From the NCBI RefSeq assembly GCF_002270415.1, contig NZ_NNRI01000022.1:1178001-1242000 (forward strand): DNA of 64,000 bases, given 5' to 3'. The position numbers and the translations under genes are program-made. The DNA is from Mesorhizobium sophorae. Lineage in GTDB: Bacteria > Pseudomonadota > Alphaproteobacteria > Rhizobiales > Rhizobiaceae. The notes under the pieces were generated by a model. It was not told the DNA's origin, searched no databases, and saw nothing but the letters and a program-made list of their open reading frames with translations. Below, piece after piece: positions 24,930 to 33,545 of this stretch; within the stretch, counting starts at the first letter, position 1, and every line of letters begins with the position of its first letter.

Positions 24930-27038
24930 ATGGCGCGTAAGGCAGCAACCAATCCCAATTCCGCGACGATCCACGACCAAACCCTTGTTCGAGGGGAGGG
25001 CGGAGAGCTGCATCAGATTGCAGCCGGCAAGACAGACATTCTGACCACAGCCCAGGGCGGCCCGGTCGCAGATGATCAGAACACGCTTAAGATCGGGCCA
25101 CGCGGCCCAACCCTGATCGAAGATTTCCACTTCCGCGAAAAGATTTTTCACTTCGACCACGAACGCATTCCCGAGCGCGTCGTCCATGCCCGAGGCTACG
25201 GCGCCCACGGCTTTTTCGAGACATATAAATCGCTCGCCAAGTACACCCGTGCCGACGTTTTTCAGCGCGCTGGTGAGAAGACGCCGGCGTTTGTCCGGTT
25301 CTCGACCGTAGCCGGCAGCAAGGGCTCGTTCGATCTGGCGCGCGACGTGCGCGGGTTCGCTGTCAAGCTTTACACCCAGGAAGGCAACTGGGACATCGTC
25401 GGCAACAACATCCCGGTGTTCTTCATCCAGGATGCGATCAAGTTCCCCGATGTCGTGCACTCGGTCAAACCTGAGCCCGATCGTGATTTCCCTCAAGCCC
25501 AGTCAGCGCATGACACGTTCTGGGATTTCATCAGTCTGACGCCCGAATCCATGCATATGATCATGTGGGTGATGTCGGACCGCGCGATCCCGCGGTCGTT
25601 CCGCTTCATGCAGGGCTTTGGAGTGCACACCTTCCGCCTGCTCAATGCCGCCGACGAGTCCACCTTCGTGAAATTCATCTGGAAGCCGAAACTTGGTATG
25701 CAATCGGTGGTCTGGAACGAGGCCGTCAAAATCAACGGCGCCGATCCTGACTTTCACCGCAGGGATCTGTGGAACGCTGTCCAGTCCGGGGCTTTCCCGG
25801 AGTGGGAACTATGCCTGCAGCTCTTCGACCAAGAGTTCGCAGACAGCTTCGATTTCGATGTCCTCGATCCGACAAAGCTGATCCCGGAAGAGATCCTGCC
25901 GCCGATTCCCGTCGGCCGGCTGGTTCTCGACCGCATGCCGGACAACTTTTTTGCCGAGACCGAGCAGGTTGCGTTCATGACGCAGAACGTGCCGCCCGGC
26001 ATTGACTTCAGCAACGATCCACTGCTGCAGGGCAGGAACTTTTCGTATCTCGACACGCAGCTGAAGCGCCTTGGAAGTCCCAATTTTACCCATCTGCCGA
26101 TCAACGCTCCGAAATGCCCGTTCCACCATTTTCAGCAGGACGGGCATATGGCGATGCGCAATCCCGTCGGACGCGCTAACTATCAGCCCAATTCGTTCGG
26201 CGAGGGGCCACGAGAGTCGCCGGAGCGCGGCTTCCGCTCATTCGCCGATGCCGAGGAAGGTCAGAAGATCAGGCTGCGCCCTGAGAGTTTCTCCGATCAC
26301 TACAGTCAAGCTGGTCAATTTTTCAACAGCCAGACGCCGACCGAGCAACGCCATATCGCCATGGCGCTGACGTTCGAATTGAGCAAGGTTGAAATGCCGG
26401 TCATACGTGAACGCATGGTCGCCCATCTCCTCAACATCGACGAGGGGTTGGCCGCCACGGTCGCCGACAAACTCGGTATCACCGACTTGCCGAACGCCGC
26501 GGACGCAGCCGTGCCGCCGCGTACGGATCTGGAGCCATCGCCGGCGTTGAGCATCATCGAAAACGGACCCGACAGTTTCCAAGGCCGCAAGGTCGGCGTT
26601 CTGGTGGGCAATGGCGTCGATGCCGCGCTGCTCAAAGCCTTGCAAGCCGCTATCGAAGGCGAAGGGGCGACGATGGAGGTCATTGCTTTGAAAGTCGGTG
26701 GCGTGCAGGCCGACGATGGCACCAAGATCATTGCCAAGCATATGATTGACGGGGGGCCGTCGGTGCTGTTCGACGCGGTGGCCCTTCTGCTTACGGAAGA
26801 AGCCGCGGAACTTCTGACTGGAGAGGCAGCAGCCCGGGATTTTGTGGCAGACGCTTTTGCGCACTGCAAATTCATCGGTTTTACGCCCGGGGCGGTGCCT
26901 CTTCTTGCGAAGGCGGGCGTCGACCCGGCAGCCGACGAGGGCCTTATTCCTCTGCCCGATGGGGACGCTGCCGGAACGTATATCGAGGCGTGCCGCAAAT
27001 TGCGACTGTGGGCGCGGGAGGCGAGCGTCAAGCTATAG
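24930..27038 (+). CDS. katE: Large-subunit monofunctional catalase (HPII type)
   Basis: The 702-residue product is a clade-2 heme catalase converting hydrogen peroxide to water and oxygen. The active site is visible: distal His in [17 protein letters not shown], Asn in [15 protein letters not shown] and the proximal Tyr in [14 protein letters not shown]. Residues about 540-700 are the flavodoxin/DJ-1-like C-terminal domain ([20 protein letters not shown]) that marks the large subunit class. The ATG at 24930 follows AAAGGAGGACCGC. Catalases of this class usually belong to the stationary-phase/general stress regulon, which fits the promoter. Confidence 0.95.
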   Translation: MARKAATNPNSATIHDQTLVRGEGGELHQIAAGKTDILTTAQGGPVADDQNTLKIGPRGPTLIEDFHFREKIFHFDHERIPERVVHARGYGAHGFFETYKSLAKYTRADVFQRAGEKTPAFVRFSTVAGSKGSFDLARDVRGFAVKLYTQEGNWDIVGNNIPVFFIQDAIKFPDVVHSVKPEPDRDFPQAQSAHDTFWDFISLTPESMHMIMWVMSDRAIPRSFRFMQGFGVHTFRLLNAADESTFVKFIWKPKLGMQSVVWNEAVKINGADPDFHRRDLWNAVQSGAFPEWELCLQLFDQEFADSFDFDVLDPTKLIPEEILPPIPVGRLVLDRMPDNFFAETEQVAFMTQNVPPGIDFSNDPLLQGRNFSYLDTQLKRLGSPNFTHLPINAPKCPFHHFQQDGHMAMRNPVGRANYQPNSFGEGPRESPERGFRSFADAEEGQKIRLRPESFSDHYSQAGQFFNSQTPTEQRHIAMALTFELSKVEMPVIRERMVAHLLNIDEGLAATVADKLGITDLPNAADAAVPPRTDLEPSPALSIIENGPDSFQGRKVGVLVGNGVDAALLKALQAAIEGEGATMEVIALKVGGVQADDGTKIIAKHMIDGGPSVLFDAVALLLTEEAAELLTGEAAARDFVADAFAHCKFIGFTPGAVPLLAKAGVDPAADEGLIPLPDGDAAGTYIEACRKLRLWAREASVKL

Positions 27039-27365
27039 GTGAGCTTTATCCGGCAGGCCATCGCCTGCCGAATAAGTCCTTTCGAGATGAAAGGGAAACA
27101 GTAGTGACTGAGGAAGAAACCGGACGGCCGGTCATAGCCCCGCAAACCGTGCGGAGTCACAGAGCAGCAAATCCGTGAGATCGTCTCATTGGTGGGAACG
27201 GACCGGGCGTCGATCCTGCGCGAGGCCAGGCTTCTTCAAAAAGGCCGGGGTTGAGAACACGCGCGGCGCCGATTTCTTCCACTACACGTGGATTCCCGAC
27301 GTGCCGGAGACGATACTCGTTCGCTGCGTGCTATTGGGATTACGACGGCCAAAGCTGACTGTCGT
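27039..27365. other. Intergenic stretch after katE, nothing recognised
   Basis: No frame with a start signal and protein-like composition is present. No repeat was seen; a terminator for katE could not be identified. Confidence 0.35.
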
Positions 27366-27729
27366 TTATGATGCAACCGTCGTTGCCAGGACTGCGACAA
27401 GGTCGGCAGGGGTAAAGGGTTTGTTGACCCGAGGAGCGGACTGGAGGGCGGCGGTTGAGAGCTCAAGGTTGCCGTACCGGTAACGACGGCGAAGGGCAGG
27501 CGACGCGAGGCCACCTCCGCCGCGATCGGAGCACTGCTCGTTCCGCCAAGATTGGCATCGACGAAGCCCATTCCACTGTCGGGCGGCATTGCCCTCAGGA
27601 ACTCAGTCGCGACCTCAAGGCCGCCAGCCGACAGGCCGATGCCGACATCGGGAAGGGGCCGCGGTCGTTCTCGTCCGGGTTCGCGCTACGGGGATCGGCG
27701 GCTGCGGGACGCTGCTTTCGGGTAGCCAC
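27366..27729 (-). pseudogene. Chimeric remnant: CheB-type methylesterase start joined to a response-regulator end
   Basis: From a GTG at 27729 the frame reads MATRKQRPAAADPRS, as in CheB/CheR fusion proteins, then breaks at PFP; the next frame gives DVGIGLSAGGLEVATEFLRA and MPPDSGMGFV, the CheB active-site region. In the same frame this passes straight into DANLGGTSSAPIAAEVASRR and LPFAVVTG, the core of a receiver domain. A further shift gives YGNLELSTAALQS, RVNKPFTPADLVAVLATTVA and TAA at 27366, the normal end of a single-domain response regulator. An internal deletion plus two shifts therefore fused two genes. Confidence 0.65.
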
Positions 27730-27986
27730 CGGCTTACCTGGTGCCAATGCTTTTTGGAGGGGGGAACTGGCCCTGCCCATCTCGATCTCCCAGTCGATAA
27801 CGAGGGCAAGCCCTACCGGCCGCGGTCACAAGTTTTTGTAACAGGAAGAACGGGATGCAGAAAGGATGTTCCACCATCAGATGTGGCTGCCTCGCTCCTG
27901 CATCGTCCCAATGTAGATTTATCCACACGGATCTCAGCATCGGACGCCGTTCGCATTTGATTGGCGAAACAGCCAATGAGCCGCAC

Positions 27987-29768
27987 TTAACTTACCGCGG
28001 GGCTATCCAAAAGCGAGGCCTCGACGAAAGAGATCGGCGCCTCGATCGTCCAGATCACATCATTGAAGCCGAACTTGAGTTCCCCTGTCCCGCTCAAAGC
28101 CTGCGGCGCAACGCGCTTGAGCACGACGCTGCCAAAACCGTGGTTCCCGATTGACTTGATCTCAGGCCCGTCCTGCTCCGCCCATGTCAGCTTGAGTGTT
28201 CGATTGGCAAGCTGGCCGGCTATGCTCCACGTCACGGCGATACTGCCACGGTGACCGGACAATACACCGTACTTAGCGGAGTTTGTGCATAGTTCGTGGA
28301 ATGCGATACCGAGATATTGGACGGCATTGGGGTTGAGCGTAACAGGCGGCCCCACCGTGGTGATTGCCTCTTCCCGGCCGAATGGTTTGGCTTGGGCCAA
28401 GATAAGATCGGAAATGGTGGCGCCTTTCCAGTCAGCCGACACCAATAGGTCGTGCGACCTCGACAGCGCCATGATGCGCTCCCGGACCTGTTTTTCAAAT
28501 TCGTCGGGATTTAGTGACCGCTTGTTCGTCTCGCGGATCATTGAAAGGATGACCGAGTACTGGTTCTTCACACGGTGATTGACCTCGCGCATCAGCATGC
28601 GGATGCGATGTTCGTTCTCCTTGGTCGCAGTTATGTCGCGCGCAATCTTCGAAGCGCCGACGATGCGGCCCGCCGCGTTGCGAACCGGCGAAATGGTGAG
28701 CGAGACCGGCACTTGTTCCCCGTTTTTGCGCTGGCGAATCGTCTCGTAGCTTTCGATCCGTTCTCCGCGCCGGAGACGCTCGAGGATCCGCGGCTCCTCG
28801 TCATGGTGTTCAGGTGGGATCAGCATGCTGACATGCTGCCCAACGGCTTCAGAGGGAGCGTAGCCGAAAAGCCGTTCGGCGCCTCTGTTCCAACTCTTGA
28901 TGAACCCGTCCAAATCCTTGCTCACGATTGCATCGAAAGAGGACTCGACTACCGCGGACAGATGCTGGGCGGCGTCTTCGCCTCTTTTGCGGTCCGTGAG
29001 ATCTAAAAGCATATTGACGGCACCTGTGAGGTTGCCATGCTCGTCCCTGAGCGGAGTCGGAAATGGCAAGAATGGAAAAAAGCTCCCATCGGGGCGTTGG
29101 GCGATGGCTTCGACGTTGCGGATCGGACGATTTTCCTTGAGCGTGATTGCCATGGGGCATTGGTCGTGCGGCAATTCCTGGCCATCGACGGTGAACAGGC
29201 GGAAGGTGACGCACCACTCATCCTGGCCGATCTTCGGTTCCCGGCCGGCAAGTTCGGCCGAAGCCCTGTTACAATAGGTAATTACACCTCGTGCGTCGGT
29301 CGTGTAGACCGCGACCGGCAAAGCATCCAGGATTTGGTGGAAGCGGGCGTCTTTCTGGTGGCTCGCCTGCTCGGCAGACCTCAGTTGAGTCACGTCGACG
29401 GTGAAGCAGCGCGAATGCACCAGTTGGCCGTTTTCGAATTGACCGCTTGAACTGATTTCCACGTGCCTGATGGAGCCATCGCGTGCGAGGAGTTTGGCCG
29501 GATAACGCTCGACTGCTTCGCCTCTCGATAGGCGGGCCAGGATATCGTTGATGGCGCGCTCATCAGCGTGAAAGCTGGCGATGTCGCGACCAATGTAATC
29601 AGGGGCTTCATAGCCCAAAAGGGTTAATTCGGCTTTGTTGGCATGGAGAATACGTCCGGCGCCATCTACGATATGCAGACCAATTCCACCGTTCTCGAAA
29701 AAGTCCTGATAATCAATTTGCGGAAGGCCCAGCCCGGACATGTGCCCCGTCATAACTGCGCTTTCCAT
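27987..29768 (-). CDS. HWE-family sensor histidine kinase with three PAS domains
   Basis: The 593-residue, soluble protein has PAS domains at about residues 15-130, 140-262 and 270-395 (each ending in a PAC-like DVTQ, DLTDRK or DITATK), then an HWE kinase core: phosphoacceptor His in MREVNHRVKNQYSVILSMIR, the N box IAFHELCTNSAKYGVLSGHR and the WAEQDGP motif that names the family, then GFGSVVLKRVAPQALSG. HWE kinases in alphaproteobacteria often feed the PhyR-NepR-EcfG general stress cascade. Its own promoter is an exact EcfG match. The receiver remnant just downstream may be what is left of a partner regulator. Confidence 0.9.
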   Translation of the reverse strand: MESAVMTGHMSGLGLPQIDYQDFFENGGIGLHIVDGAGRILHANKAELTLLGYEAPDYIGRDIASFHADERAINDILARLSRGEAVERYPAKLLARDGSIRHVEISSSGQFENGQLVHSRCFTVDVTQLRSAEQASHQKDARFHQILDALPVAVYTTDARGVITYCNRASAELAGREPKIGQDEWCVTFRLFTVDGQELPHDQCPMAITLKENRPIRNVEAIAQRPDGSFFPFLPFPTPLRDEHGNLTGAVNMLLDLTDRKRGEDAAQHLSAVVESSFDAIVSKDLDGFIKSWNRGAERLFGYAPSEAVGQHVSMLIPPEHHDEEPRILERLRRGERIESYETIRQRKNGEQVPVSLTISPVRNAAGRIVGASKIARDITATKENEHRIRMLMREVNHRVKNQYSVILSMIRETNKRSLNPDEFEKQVRERIMALSRSHDLLVSADWKGATISDLILAQAKPFGREEAITTVGPPVTLNPNAVQYLGIAFHELCTNSAKYGVLSGHRGSIAVTWSIAGQLANRTLKLTWAEQDGPEIKSIGNHGFGSVVLKRVAPQALSGTGELKFGFNDVIWTIEAPISFVEASLLDSPAVS

Positions 29769-29807
29769 GAATTCACTATCCCAACCCGACCCTCAACAGC
29801 CTTGTGA

Positions 29808-29832
29808 AACGTCGACACCCTATAATGGTTCC
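29808..29832 (-). promoter_or_regulatory. EcfG-type promoter for the HWE kinase
   Basis: Minus strand: GGAAC, 16 bases, CGTT; exact consensus, about 40 bases before the start at 29768. Confidence 0.7.
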
Positions 29833-29958
29833 GGTTTCGACTTCGCCGGATGATGGCGTGTCAGTGCAATGAAGGGAGCTCAATGCCTGCCACGGTGTCT
29901 CCGCGCAGCGGAAATGGCCCCGGCGAGGACGCCGGGACCATTGAAAACCGGCCCAAAT

Positions 29959-30486
29959 TCACGCTGCTTGCAGTTCGGCCGCCCGGTCATTGACGAGGGC
30001 TTTGCCCAGCGACGACAGCGCCCTGTCGGTCGCTTTTTCCTCCTCGAGGGTCGCGTTGAGAAGTTCAACGATATCATCCTTGCCAAGCGAGGTGGCCCAC
30101 GCAATCAGAGTGCCATATCGTGCAATTTCGTAGTGCTCGACAGCTTGCGCAGCGCCTACGAGACCGGCGTCCAGTGAAGTCGATCCCATATACTCCTCGA
30201 GAATTTCCGATCCTTCCTCGAGGATGCCGTCGATGGCGGGGCAGGTTTTGCCGCGCGCCGCTGCACCGAGGATGTCAAAGACCTCCTCAAGCCGCTCGAC
30301 CTGGCCTTCGGTTTCGAGACGGTGCTTTTCGAAGGCTGCGGTGACCTGCTCGTCATCTGCGCCCTTGGCCATCTTGGGCAAGGCCTTCAGAATTTTCTTT
30401 TCGGCATAGTAGATATCCTTGAGACCATCGAGTAGCAGATCCTCAAGGCCCTTGGTTTTGGCGGTTGCCTTTTTGGTGGTTGCCAT
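29959..30486 (-). CDS. DUF892 ferritin-like protein (YciE/YciF family)
   Basis: The 175-residue, all-helical product starts with a Lys/Ala/Thr tail, then follows the YciF pattern: LEDLLLDGLKDIYYAEKKIL, an E-x6-Y metal-ligand helix, LEEVFDILGAAARGKTCPAI and VEHYEIARYGTLIAWATSLG with the carboxylate and His ligands of a di-iron four-helix bundle. Members are induced by osmotic and general stress. An EcfG-like promoter lies upstream. It is a single-gene unit. Confidence 0.9.
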   Translation of the reverse strand: MATTKKATAKTKGLEDLLLDGLKDIYYAEKKILKALPKMAKGADDEQVTAAFEKHRLETEGQVERLEEVFDILGAAARGKTCPAIDGILEEGSEILEEYMGSTSLDAGLVGAAQAVEHYEIARYGTLIAWATSLGKDDIVELLNATLEEEKATDRALSSLGKALVNDRAAELQAA

Positions 30487-30532
30487 TGCTGTGTCCTCAT
30501 TGTTTGAAATGACCCGGTGCCGGGTATTCCCT

Positions 30533-30557
30533 AACTCAGAGAAAAGCCGGGAGTTCC
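30533..30557 (-). promoter_or_regulatory. EcfG-like promoter for the DUF892 gene
   Basis: Minus strand: GGAAC, 16 bases, AGTT; one mismatch. It ends 47 bases before the start at 30486. Confidence 0.5.
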
Positions 30558-30584
30558 AATTCCATTCGACGCCCTTCGGATGCG

Positions 30585-30848
30585 TCAGTTCAACGTTTGG
30601 CCGTATCCGAGCTCTTTCAGTTGGTCCGCCGCTAGCGCGAGCAGGGCGATGCCGATTTCGGGAGCTTGCCAGCCAGCACGAAGGGCGATGTGCCTGATCT
30701 CCTGGACATAGGGGGCAAGCGCGTTTTTACACTCTGCTCCTCGAAGGGCGGCGTCTGTGCGAGCCGGCATTTTCATCTTAACATTCCCGTGCTTGCTCGG
30801 CGCCATACCCTGTGTCGAGGAAGTAGCGATGGCGGTTGTCCGAGACAC
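30585..30848 (-). CDS. Small conserved-looking protein, unknown
   Basis: The 87-residue frame starts at a GTG with AGAGAG upstream; an in-frame ATG at 30776 would give 63 residues. The C-terminal part reads ECKNALAPYVQEIRHIALRA, then GWQAPEIGIALLALAADQLK, a helical segment that looks conserved and coding. No family name can be given. An EcfG-like promoter lies 47 bases upstream of the GTG and favours the longer form. Confidence 0.55.
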   Translation of the reverse strand: MSRTTAIATSSTQGMAPSKHGNVKMKMPARTDAALRGAECKNALAPYVQEIRHIALRAGWQAPEIGIALLALAADQLKELGYGQTLN

Positions 30849-30894
30849 ATTTAGACTCTCTTCGGGACGCGGCTAGAGCAGCCTTCGACCCCCT

Positions 30895-30919
30895 AACTAT
30901 CGAGCAAGGTAGTCGTTCC
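30895..30919 (-). promoter_or_regulatory. EcfG-like promoter for the gene at 30585-30848
   Basis: Minus strand: GGAAC, 16 bases, AGTT; one mismatch to the consensus. Confidence 0.4.
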
Positions 30920-31119
30920 CAACGTCTTAACGTGATGGCCGGTGGAGCATCATGAAATACGGCTGCCATGACCGTGATTGAAGCAATGAGGTCAGCGACC
31001 TTCAGACGACGCGGTCCATGCCTGCGCTTTAACAAGCATCATGTGATTGGCCCGGCAGGCAAATTTGCGAGCGCGGCGGAACCTTCCCGCCCCAGCAACT
31101 TTACTCATGAGAGGGACAA

Positions 31120-31419
31120 ATGGAGGCCAGAAGTAGCAGCATCGGTTGTGATACGAGCGTGGGAAGGCATGCAATGGACTTCTTCGTATTTCTCCACAAC
31201 GTGGCCTCTCTCCGAAGTGACGGACTCCACCCCGAACTTGTGCGTCTTTTCAGACAAAGGGCCGTGTTGTCCGGGCCAACCGTTAGGGAGTTGCAATCCC
31301 GTGGGCCACGCAGTGGAGAGCAGGCCGGTCCCAATCCTTCCCGGATCTCAAATCGGCGCTTGCCCAGGGATGTGATCCGCTTTCCTAGGAAAGCGAAATC
31401 CAAAGTGCGGGGTCCCTGA
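31120..31419 (+). CDS. Possible small protein, unknown
   Basis: An ATG preceded by GAGAGGGACAA opens a 99-codon frame. The middle (MDFFVFLHNVASLRSDGLHP) is protein-like, the rest is Arg/Ser/Pro-rich. A weak EcfG-like element (GGAAC, 16 bases, CTTT, at 31078-31102) lies immediately upstream. Support is modest; competing frames exist on the other strand. Confidence 0.3.
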   Translation: MEARSSSIGCDTSVGRHAMDFFVFLHNVASLRSDGLHPELVRLFRQRAVLSGPTVRELQSRGPRSGEQAGPNPSRISNRRLPRDVIRFPRKAKSKVRGP

Positions 31420-31476
31420 TCCACCGCCTGTTCTGACCATCTTCAGATACGCGTCGGACGGAGTGACATCGGCACC

Positions 31477-31932
31477 ATGCAGCTAATACTGGCCATTATT
31501 AAAAATGAAGGCTATCAGCTTTGCCGCTCATTCGTGTTGGCGACCATGCTTGCTCTGGCCGCGTGCTCGTCTTCCGAGCCCATCGAGCAGCAATCAAAAA
31601 TCGCGGCGTCGGCGTCGCAGACGGCAGCCATGGTCGTCGACGCGTGGGCCGCTGGCGCCGTCCCTTCACACTATGCATCGGCCACATTGCAATCGACGGC
31701 CGAAACGCTTGCCAATGCCAGCAGGCAGATGCAGTCCGAAGATTCTCCTGAATCTCCCGAGAGGCATGATGTCATCACGGCGATGGGTCGGCTGTCGGCT
31801 GCGGCAACGCACGCCCAAGTGGGGGTGGTGGCTGGCAACCCCCGGCAGGTGAGCCACGCGCTGCAGGAACTTCGAACGGCCGCGAGCGATCTCGCCGCCG
31901 CCCATGCTCGATATTCCCCGCCGAAATCATGA
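31477..31932 (+). CDS. Small lipoprotein, unknown, coupled to the NRAMP gene
   Basis: The product carries a lipoprotein signal (SFVLATMLALAACSSSEP, lipobox LAAC at about residue 30), then an Ala/Ser-rich helical domain (AASASQTAAMVVDAWAAGAV, GRLSAAATHAQVGVVAG). The start may be the ATG at 31477 or a later one, since the region before the signal is unusually long. The stop overlaps the start of the next gene by four bases (ATGA), so the two were an operon. The family is not recognised. Confidence 0.6.
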   Translation: MQLILAIIKNEGYQLCRSFVLATMLALAACSSSEPIEQQSKIAASASQTAAMVVDAWAAGAVPSHYASATLQSTAETLANASRQMQSEDSPESPERHDVITAMGRLSAAATHAQVGVVAGNPRQVSHALQELRTAASDLAAAHARYSPPKS

Positions 31933-32372
31933 AAAAGCTGCTTGAAATCTCGCTTGGTATCGTGACCAGCGTTGGCGGCTTCCTCGAGGTCGGATCGATG
32001 GCGACGGCCGCCCAAGCTGGCGCGACTTTCGGCTTCCGGCTGATCTGGGCAATCCTCCTTGGTACCATCTGCATCATCTTTCTGGTTGAGATGGCTGGCC
32101 GGTTCGCTGCCGTCAGCGGCCACACGATCTCCGACGGAATTCGCGAGAGGTTTGGCTTCAATGCCTTCCTGTGGCCTTTGTTGGCCACCTTACTCGTCAA
32201 CCTCATGGTGATGTCGGCAGAGATCGGCGGCGTTGCTATCGCGGCGGAACTTGCGACCGGGATCGGCTTTCAATGGTGGGCACTGCCACTGGCGTTCCTC
32301 GCGTGGCTGTTTCTCAAGAAAGGATCGCGCAGGATCACCCAGAAGATGCTGGCTCGCACCGCCTCGATCTGA
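31929..32372 (+). pseudogene. NRAMP-family metal transporter, N-terminal third only
   Basis: The product begins MKKLLEISLGIVTSVGGFLE and has NRAMP helices 1-4 (GFRLIWAILLGTICIIFLVE, MAGRFAAVSGHTISDGIRER, NLMVMSAEIGGVAIAAEL, FQWWALPLAFLAWLF). NRAMP proteins have about 400-450 residues and 11 helices; here the sequence stops making sense at about 32315, where it collides with the minus-strand ABC permease. The final codons (RRITQKMLARTASI) are shadow translation of that gene. The gene is truncated and non-functional. Confidence 0.75.
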
Positions 32373-32602
32373 GCGAGGCCATAATACAGCAGGAAGAGTT
32401 GAACCAGCATCGGCGTGCCGCGTATGACATAGGTGTATGCCAGCACTGCGAGCGAGAGGCCGGGACGTCCGAACGCGCGGATGAAGGCCAGCGGCACGGA
32501 CACAAGAAATCCGGCCGTCAGCGACAAGACCGTCAGGGTCAAGGTGAGCCCAACGCCCGAAGGCAGGACAACCATTGCGTCGAACATCAAGCCGAGGTTC
32601 AT
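32270..32602 (-). pseudogene. Amino-acid ABC permease (HisM-type), C-terminal half lost
   Basis: The first 95 residues are a normal polar-amino-acid permease start: LPSGVGLTLTLTVLSLTAGF, AYTYVIRGTPMLVQLFLLYY and EAVRASIFWVILRDPF. Right after DPF the sequence is foreign (RNSHARNASG) because it lies in the NRAMP gene. The conserved EAA loop is missing, so the protein cannot couple to an ATPase. It lies 12 bases downstream of the intact permease at 32615. Confidence 0.75.
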
Positions 32603-32614
32603 GGGTTGCTCCCT

Positions 32615-33274
32615 CTATCGGCCGAGTGCCGGATAGCGTCGCTCAGCCAGCCGGATCGACAGCAGCGTGACGGTGGTCAGCGAGAGGTAGAGAGCGGCGG
32701 CCGCAAGGTAGAAGGTCAATGGTGCGCGCAAGGATCCGGCCCCCACATACGCGACGCGCATGATGTCGGTCAGGCCGACGATCGAGACCAGCGCGGTGTC
32801 CTTGAAGAGCGAAATCCAGAGATTGCCGTAGGCAGGCAGCGCCAGCCGCAGCATCTGTGGTCCGATAACGAACATCCAGCGCTGCCAGGCGTTCAGGCCA
32901 AGCGACTTTGCCGCTTCGGTTTGACCCGCTGGCACTGCCGCAATCGCGCCGCGAAACACTTCGGTCGCATAGCCGCTGAAGACGACCGAGAGCGCGATAA
33001 CGCCTGCGGTGAATGCGTTCACCTCCACGTACCGGCCGGCGATCTTGCTGGCGAGGGTCGTTCCACCGAAGTAGATGAGCAGGATAATGAGAAGTTCTGG
33101 TACACCACGGACAACCGTCGTGTAGGCCGTCACGACGCTGTTGAGGCGCGGCTGTGCCGTGCCCTTCGAAATGGCCAGAAACAGCCCTAATGCGGTACCC
33201 AGGCAGCCGCTGACAAGAGCCAGGCTTATGGTCACGGTGAGTGCGACAACAAACTGAGTAGTAAAACCACCCAT
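32615..33274 (-). CDS. Polar amino-acid ABC transporter permease (HisQ-type)
   Basis: The 219-residue membrane protein has the permease layout: VVALTVTISLALVSGCLGTA, YTTVVRGVPELLIILLIYFG, the EAA loop AAKSLGLNAWQRWMFVIGPQ and NLWISLFKDTALVSIVGLTD. It would form a heterodimer with the truncated permease downstream, so the transporter is probably dead. No binding protein or ATPase gene remains next to it. A divergent LysR regulator suggests the operon was once inducible, similar in layout to opine or amino-acid uptake operons. Confidence 0.8.
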   Translation of the reverse strand: MGGFTTQFVVALTVTISLALVSGCLGTALGLFLAISKGTAQPRLNSVVTAYTTVVRGVPELLIILLIYFGGTTLASKIAGRYVEVNAFTAGVIALSVVFSGYATEVFRGAIAAVPAGQTEAAKSLGLNAWQRWMFVIGPQMLRLALPAYGNLWISLFKDTALVSIVGLTDIMRVAYVGAGSLRAPLTFYLAAAALYLSLTTVTLLSIRLAERRYPALGR

Positions 33275-33450
33275 GGGGCGCGTTCCTTGGCACGCAATAC
33301 CGCGAGATACGACGGTCCGTGTCAATCAGACCAAGTCGTATAACCCAAGGTTGCGAATTGTTATATTGGTAATTTGGAGTTAATTGGAGATATTGCCCAA
33401 TTCTAACGCTTGAAATTACACACTCAATCCATAATTTTTATTATTTTATC

Positions 33451-33467
33451 TATAACGCACCGTTATA
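33451..33467. promoter_or_regulatory. Probable LysR operator in an AT-rich divergent promoter region
   Basis: TATAAC, GCACC, GTTATA is a perfect dyad with a T-N11-A core, the form bound by LysR-type regulators. It lies in an AT-rich stretch (about 33330-33475) between the divergent permease and LysR genes, 79 bases before the LysR start. Confidence 0.4.
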
Positions 33468-33545
33468 TACTGAGGCGGTTCGTTGCTCCCCAGGTTGGCG
33501 GTATCTGCTTCCCGGGTGGCGTTGTCAGGGAAGGGAGCGCAGGGA

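Noticed and set aside
28063-29450. Several plus-strand frames opposite the HWE kinase
   Set aside because: They are shadows; the minus-strand frame has all kinase motifs.
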